From contig DBQV01000009.1 of assembly GCA_002305755.1 (NCBI GenBank), positions 1 to 38,508 on the forward strand: a DNA stretch of 38,508 nt. Direction: 5' to 3'. The notes under the pieces are model-generated. The model did no database searches, was not told the origin of the DNA, and saw only the letters and a program-made list of their open reading frames with translations. Below are positions 1 to 7,889 of this stretch, piece after piece (the first letter of the stretch is position 1; each line of letters starts with the position of its first letter). This DNA is from Christensenella sp. UBA1385. GTDB taxonomy: Bacteria; Bacillota; Clostridia; Christensenellales; Aristaeellaceae. Position numbers and translations under genes: made by a program.

Positions 1-338
1 ACACAAAATAGGCGGCACTACCGAAAAAGAATATCGTAGTAGTTGTTGGAGTTCATCATCAGGTTGAATTGCTGTTCCATCTGTTCTATGGAAGGATGGA
101 TGAACTCCACGTGTACGCCCGTCTGCTCTTCCATCCACTGGAAGAAGGGATGATCTTCCCAGGTTTCCATATACTGCGCAGATGTGCCGTCAATAGGCAC
201 CCACCAGGTGAGAGTCTTTCCCTCCGCGCCTTCGATCCAGAGGGGGCCATGTCCGCTCTCCGCCAAGACCGGCACGAGGCTAAGCATCATCACCAGTGCC
301 ACTGCTATCGTGGCCAAACGTTTCCGGGTTTGTTTCAT
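1..338 (-). pseudogene. Extracellular solute-binding protein, N-terminal part, frameshifted and cut by window edge
   Basis: This is the start of a sugar/oligosaccharide ABC-type solute-binding protein of the LipO-like family. I choose the ATG at 338 because an AGGAG lies 8 nt upstream; a GTG at 347 in the same frame overlaps that Shine-Dalgarno. A signal peptide (basic MKQTRKR, hydrophobic core, LAES) is followed by a typical mature N-terminus with a PFFQWMEEQTGV motif, which resembles FFKRMEEKTG of the second binding protein at 23.3-24.9 kb. There is no lipobox cysteine. The frame stops at a TAG at 18-20. Removing one base from the A5 run at 24-28 (T5 in the coding strand) restores DILFGSAAYFV to the window edge, so the stop comes from a +1 indel. 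It may be a true pseudogene or a sequencing error. The rest of the gene is outside the window. Confidence 0.75.
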
Positions 339-390
339 CGTTTTCACTCCTATTCTCGGGAAGCATTGCTCTCTTCCCTTTATTGACTCA

Positions 391-419
391 AGTATAGGGA
401 AGCCGATTCACACTGTACA
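391..419 (-). promoter_or_regulatory. Sigma-A-type promoter for the solute-binding protein gene
   Basis: On the minus strand a perfect-looking -10 TATACT (391-396) is preceded after 17 bp by TGTACA (414-419, 4 of 6 matches to TTGACA). The predicted start is about 40 nt upstream of the binding-protein ATG. The -35 lies beside a 12-bp element (422-433) that also occurs in the terminator stem at 473-484, a possible activator site for the AraC-type regulator encoded just upstream. Confidence 0.55.
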
Positions 420-421
420 GG

Positions 422-484
422 TTCAGTTTTTGCCAATCTCTTTCGAATTCCCATGAAAGCATAAGAAAAAGCTTCAGTTTTTGC
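422..484. repeat. Two direct copies of a 12-bp element (TTCAGTTTTTGC)
   Basis: TTCAGTTTTTGC occurs at 422-433, immediately upstream of the binding-protein -35 box, and again at 473-484 as the left arm of the terminator palindrome, whose right arm is a third, inverted copy (489-500). The start-to-start spacing of the direct copies is 51 bp, close to five helical turns. A regulatory role is inference only. Confidence 0.45.
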
Positions 485-502
485 GGCCGCAAAAACTGAA
501 GC
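461..502 (-). terminator. Rho-independent terminator of the sensor-regulator gene, 32-bp perfect palindrome
   Basis: Positions 471-502 form a perfect 16-bp-arm palindrome centred on GCGGCCGC. On the minus strand it is followed by TTTTTCTTAT, the usual U-tract. It sits 25 nt after the regulator stop codon and upstream of the binding-protein promoter, so it separates the regulator transcript from the binding-protein transcript. Confidence 0.8.
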
Positions 503-526
503 AGGGCAAAAAGTGATAGCCTGCCG

Positions 527-2662
527 TTACTGCTCGTGATGATCTTCATGCAGTTTGCGATATTCGCTTGGGGTCATACGATAGCGGGCTTTAAACGCCC
601 TGGTAAATGTAAGGGTGGAAGAGTATCCAACATTTTCCGCGATTTCCGCGATGGTCATCTTATCTTCCGAAATTAAAAGAGAACAGGCATCTTCAATACG
701 AATTTTATGAATATACTGCAGCACCCCAATGCCTGCGTTCCTTGTAAACAGCTTGGAAAGGTGGTCAATCGGCATTCCAAACACTTCCGAGATACCAGTC
801 ACCGTCAGATGAGACAGCTTGCTGTTTGCACGGATGTAAGACTTAACTTGATCGACAATACCATCCTGCTGTTCTTTGGGATCCTCCTGCTGGGCATCCA
901 GTTCCATCAGCAGGCTTTGCATAAACTTCAGCAGTTCGTCATGCGTTTTGCAGGCTATAATGCCGCTGGAAAGGGTACGGCTGATCTCCGCAGCATCGGC
1001 CAACTGGCGGATAAAGGTATCGGCATCATGAATAAACTGATATTTTAGCGATGATAAATGCAGTTGCGCCATGGTAGAATGAGAGTTTCGAATGAATTCC
1101 TCAGGGAACAGGAATGGCAGGGTTTGAAGCGCTTCTTCATACTCTTCTTCGCCGATTTGCCTGGCAAAGGTCAGCTGCTTATCCAGATGATGCCAGTCTC
1201 TTAAAAAGTATTCGGGGCTATATCGAATCATATCAAAGCGAAGCACAGGCGCTTCCTGCTCCTGCTCCGCGCAGTCTGCTGCCATGTGCGCCTCCCGGTA
1301 GGCCACTTCAATCTCATCCGCTGCAGCATGGACCATGCTCATCGTGCAGGAAATATTGGCATAGCCAAGTCCATCCATCTTTTCCAGCAGGCTCTCAAGA
1401 GCGCGTGCCGCTTCCTCTTCATCCATCTTCCCTTGTTGTTTCACAAACAGCAGATAAATTGTCTGCGAAAATGAAACATAGCTAGCTTGATAGTTATCGA
1501 TCGACAGCGTTCTGAGTTTTTCAATATCCAGTTGGCAGTCACTGAGCAGACAGGCAGCCACATAGCAGCTGTCTTCCACATTCCAGGTGCTGTGCCCTAA
1601 AAACGCTTCCGCCAGCTCATGCATTTCCTTTTGCTCTTTAAGCAGCGCAAGCTGCCGCTGACTGGCATCATGCTCCGAAAGCATCTGTTCCACTGCACTG
1701 TAGACCAGGTTTAGCCCTTCCACCTCTTGTTCGGTATCAGTACGGTAGTTTTCCCGAATGTACTGCGTAAGCCGCTGAACAGGAATGGCCGTCCGCCTGG
1801 AAAGAATCCAGATTAAGGCCACGCACCCCGTCAATGTGCCCAACAGCAAACCGAAATAAAGAACGCGGAGAGACAGAGAGCTATGCCGGTAATACGCTGA
1901 GGGGATATGCGCTTCAAGAGTATAACCCCCCTGTCCAAAGGGCATCTTCACGGAAACAGAATCGCCAACTTCCGCGTTGCTTTGCATGAGCAGTCGGCCG
2001 TCCCTTCCAAAGACCTGATATTTCACCCCCATCAAACCATAGCTTTTGGCGATGCTCTCCAGATAGCCCTCGTTAAGCCGCAGCAGTATTCTGCAGTTTT
2101 GTGCGTCTGGAGATTTTCCGCGGCTCAATGGCATGGAAAACAGCAGGGCATTTTCTCCCGCTCGTATGATCCCGTTCTCCTTTGAACCGGTTAGTATGAC
2201 CTCCAGCAAACTGGAGCTCTGCCCGCTTTTCCAACTGCGCTTTAGCTCTTCAAAGCTTCTGACGGCCCCCGAGTCCAGCAGGTAATCCGCCCCTTTTCGC
2301 GTCACCAGAATATCTTTAATATAAGGCGGAGAAAATGAAAGATGGTCTTTGAGTTGGGTGCGCGCCTCATAAAGCGCCAGACGATCCTCAGCCTTCATAG
2401 AGGCAGACTTCGGCAGTTCTATCGGCCCGAGAATTCGTTTCAGGCGAAGCATCAAACCGCTCATTTCATCCAGATCAGCCTCCAGCTTTTGAAGCGTGAG
2501 CTGAAGAGACTGCGTCACAATGTTCTCCTGCTGACGCTGAACCGTCCTGTCAGAATGCATATAAAATATCCATCCCCCGACCAGCGGCAGCAGCGTAGCC
2601 AACACCATACACAGGGCGACGGTCAGAGCCGGTTTCTTAGCATACAGCTCAACAGGGCGCAT
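527..2662 (-). CDS. Membrane-bound AraC-family transcriptional regulator with extracellular sensor domain
   Basis: The 711-residue protein has a transmembrane segment at about residues 12-35, an extracytoplasmic sensor region of about 230 residues, a second transmembrane helix at about 265-288, a cytoplasmic linker/central domain, and a C-terminal double-HTH AraC domain at about 602-705 with the typical end (TIAEIAENVGYSS, FKARYRMTPSEYRK). This architecture is common in Firmicutes next to LipO-type sugar-binding proteins, where the membrane part senses an extracellular ligand. A GAGAGGGAG sequence precedes the ATG. It lies 20 nt after the amidohydrolase stop and is followed by a terminator and the promoter of the binding-protein gene, its likely target. 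The frame is intact although three neighbouring genes are broken. Confidence 0.85.
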   Translation of the reverse strand: MRPVELYAKKPALTVALCMVLATLLPLVGGWIFYMHSDRTVQRQQENIVTQSLQLTLQKLEADLDEMSGLMLRLKRILGPIELPKSASMKAEDRLALYEARTQLKDHLSFSPPYIKDILVTRKGADYLLDSGAVRSFEELKRSWKSGQSSSLLEVILTGSKENGIIRAGENALLFSMPLSRGKSPDAQNCRILLRLNEGYLESIAKSYGLMGVKYQVFGRDGRLLMQSNAEVGDSVSVKMPFGQGGYTLEAHIPSAYYRHSSLSLRVLYFGLLLGTLTGCVALIWILSRRTAIPVQRLTQYIRENYRTDTEQEVEGLNLVYSAVEQMLSEHDASQRQLALLKEQKEMHELAEAFLGHSTWNVEDSCYVAACLLSDCQLDIEKLRTLSIDNYQASYVSFSQTIYLLFVKQQGKMDEEEAARALESLLEKMDGLGYANISCTMSMVHAAADEIEVAYREAHMAADCAEQEQEAPVLRFDMIRYSPEYFLRDWHHLDKQLTFARQIGEEEYEEALQTLPFLFPEEFIRNSHSTMAQLHLSSLKYQFIHDADTFIRQLADAAEISRTLSSGIIACKTHDELLKFMQSLLMELDAQQEDPKEQQDGIVDQVKSYIRANSKLSHLTVTGISEVFGMPIDHLSKLFTRNAGIGVLQYIHKIRIEDACSLLISEDKMTIAEIAENVGYSSTLTFTRAFKARYRMTPSEYRKLHEDHHEQ

Positions 2663-2682
2663 TATTCTCCCTCTCTTTTAGA

Positions 2683-3516
2683 TTACAGTCCCCAGAAAGC
2701 CTCCGCATTCTTTCCGAGGATATATTCACAGGCCATTTGATTAAACCCGGCTTTCATCAGCAAAGCAGCATCCGATTCCGCCAGTTCCCGGACACTCTTT
2801 CCATGAAATGTCCCGATAAAACTATCGCTGCCAAAAAGCAGTCTTTCGTCCATACCAGGGTAGCCCACCTCATAAAGCATCCGCAGCACGCCTTCCCGAT
2901 AGCATGCAGGTGTACCTGGGCTCAAATCAATATACATCTGCTGACCAGCGTACTTTGGATTCTCCTGCATAGCGCAGAACTTGCCATAAACCGCGATGGC
3001 CTCATCGCACCATGGCCAGGATACGTGGGCGAGCGCAAAACGGATCCGCTCGATTTTCAGCATACACTCCCAGTTGCAGGGACGATTATACTTGCTATTA
3101 TCATCGTAATCTCACAGAATGCCCGAATGAAACAAAATCGCTTTTCCGGCATCCGAAATATATTGATAAACAGGCATAGCCCGCTCGTCGCCCGGATAAA
3201 AAGTCTCACATATGATCTTGAACCCGGCCGCTCCCGCTTCCAGCGCCTGATCACACTGGCTGATGGCGTCTTTCTCAATGGGATTGAGAAAATAGATGGG
3301 AACCAGCCGTCCCCCGGAGAGATGGCACCACTGCAGCAGGCGTTCCAGCCGATCCCGGTTATACTGTGCCAGCCTTAGTGGATCCGTTTCAAAATAAGCC
3401 GGCTCCTCCGCAAACAGGGCCATGCGGTCTATCCCGCTTTCATCCATACTTTTGAGCAGCCGCCCGGGCTGCGGCTTTGCAAAATTATCAATATGTACAT
3501 GCGTATCAAACAGCAT
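2683..3516 (-). pseudogene. Amidohydrolase (metal-dependent TIM-barrel hydrolase, PF04909-like) with in-frame TGA
   Basis: Two consecutive reading segments lie in the same frame and together give a normal family length of 277 codons. Segment 1 begins MLFDTHVHID (metal-binding HxH at residues 6 and 8) and runs to FHSGIL; codon 135 is TGA (3112-3114). Sixteen further sense codons then lead into segment 2, with ALAHVSWPW and LLFGSDSF, the conserved later His and Asp regions. From memory of the family, HSGIL is commonly followed by W-D, so TGA stands where TGG is expected. I choose the ATG at 3516 because it has AGAGGTG upstream and overlaps the DUF4091 gene end by 11 nt. Other genes here end with TGA, so this is not a TGA=Trp code. 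A nonsense mutation or base error is most likely. Confidence 0.8.
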
Positions 3517-5307
3517 TGTTTTCACCTCTCTGTTCCAGCAGTGCATCAATCAATATATTTCCGGCCGCTTCATAATCACCGGCATCAAGGCTGAAGTATT
3601 TCTCTCGCCCGAAATAATCGTCAAAATCCCACTTAGAGAGATCATATTCCCGCAAGACACAATGCAATGCCTGGCTCAGTACCCCTTCAGCATCTGGTAC
3701 AGTTTTCTTTACCATCTGTGCAAGTTCAATATCCTCTATCCCCCGGCGCAATGCCAAATAGCGCAGCGATTTCAGACACTGACCGCCCTTTCCGGGATAA
3801 ACCAGGCAGGTATCCCCCGCCGGCCAGTCATTATAGATCAACGTATCCCGCGGCCGATCAGGCCACACGGTAAAATTCCAGCGGACGAAACCATCCGCAC
3901 CAAGGCGCTCTGTGATAAGCCCATGCAGACGCACCTCGCACAAATCCGTATACAAAAACGAATTCATCAGGGGAGGCACGCAACAAACCGACCAAAGAAA
4001 TTTTCCGCCCGGGCGGATCCGCTCTCGCACAGATTGCAGCAAATCGCCTTCCGCAGCAGCCAGACTTTCAATCTGGGGCGTATATAGATCAATTCTTTCC
4101 TCTCGGTAGATGCCTTCCGTGATCGACTTGGGTGTATTATCCCAGCACATGCGCACATCCGGCATGAGGCGGTGCAATGTTTCAAGCATGGCTGTCCATC
4201 CCTGCGAAGCCCACCCCAGGTCTACCTCATCCCCCATCAAAAAGCAGTGCTCTTGAAGCCCGAATTCTTTGATCCAGCGATAGATTGCACGGAAATAGTC
4301 CTCTATCTGCGCTCGTTCACGCATAAAGCACAGTCTGCCGCTTTCTTCATCCAGATAGCTCACGCGGATGGGATCGGGCCAATCTTCCACGATCTTCACA
4401 AAGCCTTCTTTTTCATCCAGCCAAATGCCGTAAAGGCCGGTGAGCATCACATCCTGCGCGCCATACTCTTTCATGAGCGCAATATAGCTTTCCACAAAAG
4501 AAAAATCATAGAAAAAGCTGCCATCGGCGCGTTTTGTAATTCGGACATAGTTATACTCATATAGGTCGCTTGGATGCTCGCTGTCCCGGTAACACCCCTG
4601 TCCGTTCCACGGAATATCGCTTAGCAGCACGGTAACGGCCTTGTTGCCAAGTTCCCCCAGCGCCCTTGGTATGGACGAAGTGCTTCAATATGCGCCTGCG
4701 TATAAGCCCTTACCTCGCATTTTCTAGCAATGTTAAAAATATGCTGCCAAAGGTTCAGGTAAAAGCTGCCCTGGCCGGGAGAAGGCAAAACAATATCTTC
4801 CACACGAATTGTAAAGGTAATCTCTTTCGCCAGCCGTCCATCATAGAGCATAGAATGTGCATAAAAACGAATGCTGCCCTTGTATTCCCCCGGCTTTTGA
4901 TCTGCGGAAATAGGGATGAAGGCCGTGAGCTGTGTGCTCTGATAGGCCCTCAGCTCCACGCTGCCGTCATCCAGCACCATATCTCCCTTGCGAATGCCAT
5001 CATCATCTTCCACTTGACCAATTGCATGTAGCGTTCCTGAAAGGCCGATGGCTCCCAGCGCCGCCCGTAGCACGGTGACAGTTTCCACAGGATAGCGATA
5101 GGGAAAAGCAGGGCATTCCTCCAGCAGCAGGATGCTTTTCACCGGCATTTTCACTGCCAAGTTGATTTGCACAAAGCTGCCTCGTACGGCACGCAAAGCC
5201 ATGTGCCCGCAGCCATTACACAGCACGCGTTTCCCCTGTGCCGACTTAAAGTTTTCAGGCATAGGGCTTATTTCAAAATCCATCATAAAGCGTTCATAGT
5301 CGTCCAC
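3506..5307 (-). pseudogene. DUF4091-type glycosidase-like protein, frameshifted
   Basis: The family is usually a single protein of about 550-600 residues with an N-terminal beta domain and a C-terminal TIM-barrel-like DUF4091 region. Here segment 1 (GTG at 5307, AGGCG ribosome site) encodes the beta domain and enters the barrel at FYLNLWQHIF...EALRPYQ. It then shifts into a frame ending near 4621. The continuation (VTVLLSDIPWNG, YLALRRGIEDIELA near the end) is in another frame to the stop at 3506. One missing base between about 4654 and 4668, for example in coding CAA(A)GGG, would read RPYQRALGELGNKAVTVLL without a break. The start lies 9 nt after the isomerase stop and the end overlaps the amidohydrolase start. 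Enzymatic activity on a plant or host glycan is inference. Confidence 0.75.
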
Positions 5308-5316
5308 CGTTTCGCC

Positions 5317-6156
5317 TCACAGATATTTTCTCAAAAAATCAATGGCAGAAGCGATATCACCAGCAGGATCATCGCCCACTTCACGTTCAATGGTTAAATA
5401 TCCGTCATAACCAACTTTCTTGAGCGCGGCAATATAGCGGTCAAAGTCAACCTGACCTTCCCCAAGCGGCACCTCGCGGCAATAGGCCCATTCATCAAAC
5501 CCCTCCGAGGCTTCCACCATGCCGTACATGATATCCATATCGCAGGGCGCGATCAGGATGCCGTCCTTAGCGTGTGTATGTACGATATATTTTTTCAAAG
5601 TATGCACAGCCTGCGCGGCATCATCCCCGGTGCACATCGCCAAGTTGGCCGGGTCTAAATTAACGCCCACGCCAGGGCTCCTTAACTCATCCAGCAGCCC
5701 GCACAGTGTGGCAGGCGTTTCCGGGCCCGTCTCAATGGCAAAGCATCCGCCAAGCCGCTGCGCATAATCCCCCAATTCTCCCAGAGCATCCCGGATCGCC
5801 GCATATCGAGGATGATGCTGATCGCGCGGCACAACGCCAATATGCGTCGTAATAATCCCGCAGCCAAGATCCAGCGCAAGGTCAACGATGCGTTTCGTGC
5901 GCTCTATTTTTTCAGGGTTGCGGTCTGAAAAGGCAAAACCGCCGTATCCAAGATCGCCACGGATTGCACTGATTTCCATCCCCTGATCCTTCATAAAGGA
6001 ACGAATAAAGGAACGCTTCCCTTTGTTCAAATTTTCAGGGGCCAGCTCCCCTTCCACCGCGTACAGCTGTACGCCCTGTGCTCCCAGCTGCGCCGCCTTT
6101 TGAACGCCTTTTTCAAATCCAAGGCCAAAACAATCTGATAAAACGCCGATTTTCAT
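5317..6156 (-). CDS. Sugar phosphate isomerase/epimerase family protein (AP endonuclease 2-like TIM barrel)
   Basis: The 279-residue xylose-isomerase-like TIM barrel (PF01261) has its four expected metal ligands visible: Glu142 in IETGPE, Asp168 in LDPAN, His193/His195 in VHTHAKD, and Glu233 in LGEGQVDF. Members isomerise or epimerise keto-sugars, hydroxypyruvate or inositol derivatives; the substrate cannot be read from the sequence. The ATG at 6156 is preceded by AGGGGG at 7 nt. It is the first gene of the run that continues into the DUF4091, amidohydrolase and sensor-regulator genes, so it probably acts on the product of the glycosidase-like enzyme. Unlike the two following enzymes it is intact. 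Confidence 0.85.
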   Translation of the reverse strand: MKIGVLSDCFGLGFEKGVQKAAQLGAQGVQLYAVEGELAPENLNKGKRSFIRSFMKDQGMEISAIRGDLGYGGFAFSDRNPEKIERTKRIVDLALDLGCGIITTHIGVVPRDQHHPRYAAIRDALGELGDYAQRLGGCFAIETGPETPATLCGLLDELRSPGVGVNLDPANLAMCTGDDAAQAVHTLKKYIVHTHAKDGILIAPCDMDIMYGMVEASEGFDEWAYCREVPLGEGQVDFDRYIAALKKVGYDGYLTIEREVGDDPAGDIASAIDFLRKYL

Positions 6157-6186
6157 GCCGATACCCCCTATCTAACCATGCTGTAG

Positions 6187-6192
6187 ATTATA
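6187..6192 (-). promoter_or_regulatory. Candidate -10 box of the catabolic operon
   Basis: TATAAT on the minus strand lies 30 nt upstream of the isomerase ATG. No good -35 box is visible at 16-18 bp, which would suit an activator-dependent promoter driven by the AraC protein encoded just upstream. Confidence 0.4.
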
Positions 6193-6239
6193 CGGAGGGT
6201 ACGGCAAATCAGATTGCGATTTCGTAGTCTGCAACAAAA

Positions 6240-7091
6240 TCACACTTTCTCTTTTTGGGCTCGATAAGCGGTTGGCGTCATTCCAAAGTACCGCTTAAAC
6301 AAAGTGCTGAAGTGCTGGCTGGAGGAAAAGCCAAATCGCATGGCAATCTGTGTCATGCTATCCTGCGTACCCCGCAGGCTCTCCTGCGCAAGGGCAATAT
6401 GCGTACGCGCCACATACTCGGCCGGCGGAATGCCAACATGCTGCTTAAACTTCACCTTAAAGCGCGCTTCAGACAAACCAATCAGCTCTGCCAATTCGCG
6501 CGAGGAGGGCATCACATCCGGTGCATCCAAAATATAATTGATCACCTGCTCGATATCCTCAGGCGGCGGAACCTCACCGGCACCGTCCCCAGAAAGGAGT
6601 TCCCGAAACAGCAGTACAAACAGCGCCGAAAGCGCAGGAACAAAAAAGGCATCTCCCTCTTGCTTTCTGGAAATCATTGCACTGATCTCATCCAGCATCT
6701 GACGGGCACGATGACCTGGACGAAGAACACGCATCTGCATCAACCGTTTGGTCAGTTGCTCACGCTGTGCGCCATCCAAACCAAGAAAGCCCTCTGTTTG
6801 CAGTGGGCTGGCGCAGAAGATATACATCATATTGGAACGGTTCTGTACATCTTTGGTATTGCCGTGGCGCTCCCGCGGCCTGATCACCAACATGTCTCCG
6901 CCACGGAGCAAGTAGGTTTGCCCAGACACCGTCAGGCTTTTTTCGCCAGAAATCATATAAAGCAATTCAAAGCAATCGTCATGTGCTTCTGTATACATGG
7001 GCTCAGCGGCATAGAGTACACGCAGCATACCAATACCGTCTATGCCCTTAACGCCCACCTGATATAGCGTATTCTGAATAGATTCTTTCAC
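6240..7091 (-). CDS. AraC-family transcriptional regulator with N-terminal cupin sensor
   Basis: The 283-residue protein has a cupin-like ligand-binding half (about residues 20-100, including LLRGGDMLVIRPRERHG) and a C-terminal two-HTH AraC domain (about 185-280), including LIGLSEARFKVKFKQHVGIPP and FGFSSSQHFSTLFKRYFGMTP. Such proteins activate sugar-catabolic genes when a sugar binds the cupin. It lies 83 nt upstream of and co-oriented with the isomerase-led operon, with a -10-like box in between, so local control of that operon is the simplest reading. The frame is complete. Confidence 0.85.
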   Translation of the reverse strand: MKESIQNTLYQVGVKGIDGIGMLRVLYAAEPMYTEAHDDCFELLYMISGEKSLTVSGQTYLLRGGDMLVIRPRERHGNTKDVQNRSNMMYIFCASPLQTEGFLGLDGAQREQLTKRLMQMRVLRPGHRARQMLDEISAMISRKQEGDAFFVPALSALFVLLFRELLSGDGAGEVPPPEDIEQVINYILDAPDVMPSSRELAELIGLSEARFKVKFKQHVGIPPAEYVARTHIALAQESLRGTQDSMTQIAMRFGFSSSQHFSTLFKRYFGMTPTAYRAQKEKV

Positions 7092-7150
7092 AGCACTCCT
7101 TGTATCCGGCGCTTATTCTATCAGCATTGATTGTCAATCGTTACAGCAAC

Positions 7151-7178
7151 ACTATACCACTTTCGCGCTGTTTGGAAA
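7151..7178 (-). promoter_or_regulatory. Possible promoter of the AraC/cupin regulator
   Basis: On the minus strand TTTCCA (7173-7178) and TATAGT (7151-7156) are 16 bp apart, about 60 nt upstream of the regulator start. The two boxes match consensus only moderately. A short inverted repeat (GATTG-T-CAATC) lies just downstream around 7127-7137. Confidence 0.35.
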
Positions 7179-7209
7179 AATCTAACAGCCGGGTTCCAGA
7201 TAAAAACAG

Positions 7210-7255
7210 GAATAAAGAGCTTTGAAAGTTCCGATCCCTCTTGTCTTCTTTATTC
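7210..7255 (-). terminator. Weak hairpin after the HAD gene
   Basis: GAATAAAGA (7210-7218) and TCTTTATTC (7247-7255) are 9-bp inverted arms with a 28-nt loop, located downstream of the HAD gene stop on the minus strand. The AT-rich stem and long loop make this a weak terminator candidate. Confidence 0.25.
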
Positions 7256-7281
7256 GTCTAAACAAAGCAGCCTGATTGTTT

Positions 7282-7698
7282 CTATTGGGGCACTCCCCAC
7301 ACCGCCTTGACCGCCTTATCATCCCAGTATTCATCGGCAAACACTTTACGAGAGTTGTAGCCGCCAAACAGCTCTTTGATCTGTTCACAGTTATCATTAA
7401 CAACCAGATCATGCACCCCCTGCCTATCGAGCCAATCCAACGCTTCCGCCAGCACCTCTTTTTCCCGGCAGGTCCACAGAATAAAGATATAGCCCATCCG
7501 CTGCATCTGCTGAACCGCGCGAATCAAGCTCGCATTCGCCTCCAAAATTCTTGGATAATCGCTATGGCAAAGCGTCCCGTCGAAATCACAGGCAATAACA
7601 GTGGGCCGTCCATCCGCCTGCTGACTGCCCCGCTCAACCATGCTCCTGGCCGCTGCACTTCCTGTCGCCATGCTAAGCGCCATTTCCAGAATCGTCAT
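7282..7698 (-). CDS. Small HAD-superfamily hydrolase-like protein
   Basis: The 138-residue protein has the HAD motif I DFDGTLC (Asp38, Asp40), then ILWTCR (motif II-like Thr) and VFADEYWDD near the C-terminus (motif IV-like acids). This compact form without a cap domain is frequent in Firmicutes and their phages and is usually annotated as a HAD hydrolase or hypothetical protein; its phosphatase substrate is unknown. The stretch before PTVIACDFDG is longer than usual, so an internal start (for example ATG at residue 10 or 20) is possible. It is transcribed divergently from the uridine phosphorylase gene, with a strong palindrome in the shared spacer. Confidence 0.65.
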   Translation of the reverse strand: MTILEMALSMATGSAAARSMVERGSQQADGRPTVIACDFDGTLCHSDYPRILEANASLIRAVQQMQRMGYIFILWTCREKEVLAEALDWLDRQGVHDLVVNDNCEQIKELFGGYNSRKVFADEYWDDKAVKAVWGVPQ

Positions 7699-7781
7699 TC
7701 AGTTCCCACTCTCTGCCCAAAGGGCGGTAGATATCTACACTGCTCTTTCACGGTACTATTGATAGACCATCTATGCAACCA

Positions 7782-7807
7782 TGAATTTGTATCCTGATAC
7801 AAATTCA
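7782..7807. promoter_or_regulatory. 26-bp palindromic operator candidate upstream of udp
   Basis: TGAATTTGTATC and GATACAAATTCA form perfect 12-bp arms around a CT centre. The core half-site TTGTATC recurs at 7855-7861, on the other side of the TATAAT at 7832-7837. Palindromes of this size beside a promoter are typical of dimeric repressors (GntR, LacI or TetR type); no such repressor gene lies in the window next to it. It could also act on the divergent HAD gene. Confidence 0.6.
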
Positions 7808-7831
7808 ATCTAAGCATTCCGTTGAACCGTA

Positions 7832-7837
7832 TATAAT
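7832..7837 (+). promoter_or_regulatory. -10 box of the uridine phosphorylase promoter
   Basis: A perfect TATAAT lies 52 nt upstream of the udp ATG. No convincing -35 hexamer sits at 16-18 bp; that region abuts the palindrome at 7782-7807. Confidence 0.5.
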
Positions 7838-7889
7838 GTTTTTTAAACAAACGCTTGTATCAAGATCTGAATAAGGAGGCACAATCCCA

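Noticed and set aside
3112..3114. Selenocysteine at the in-frame TGA
   Set aside because: No hairpin resembling a bacterial SECIS follows, and the family is not known to me to use selenocysteine; tryptophan is expected there.
7182..7412. Minus-strand ORF of 76 codons overlapping the HAD gene end
   Set aside because: It is another frame of the HAD coding region and spacer, with no ribosome site or motif.
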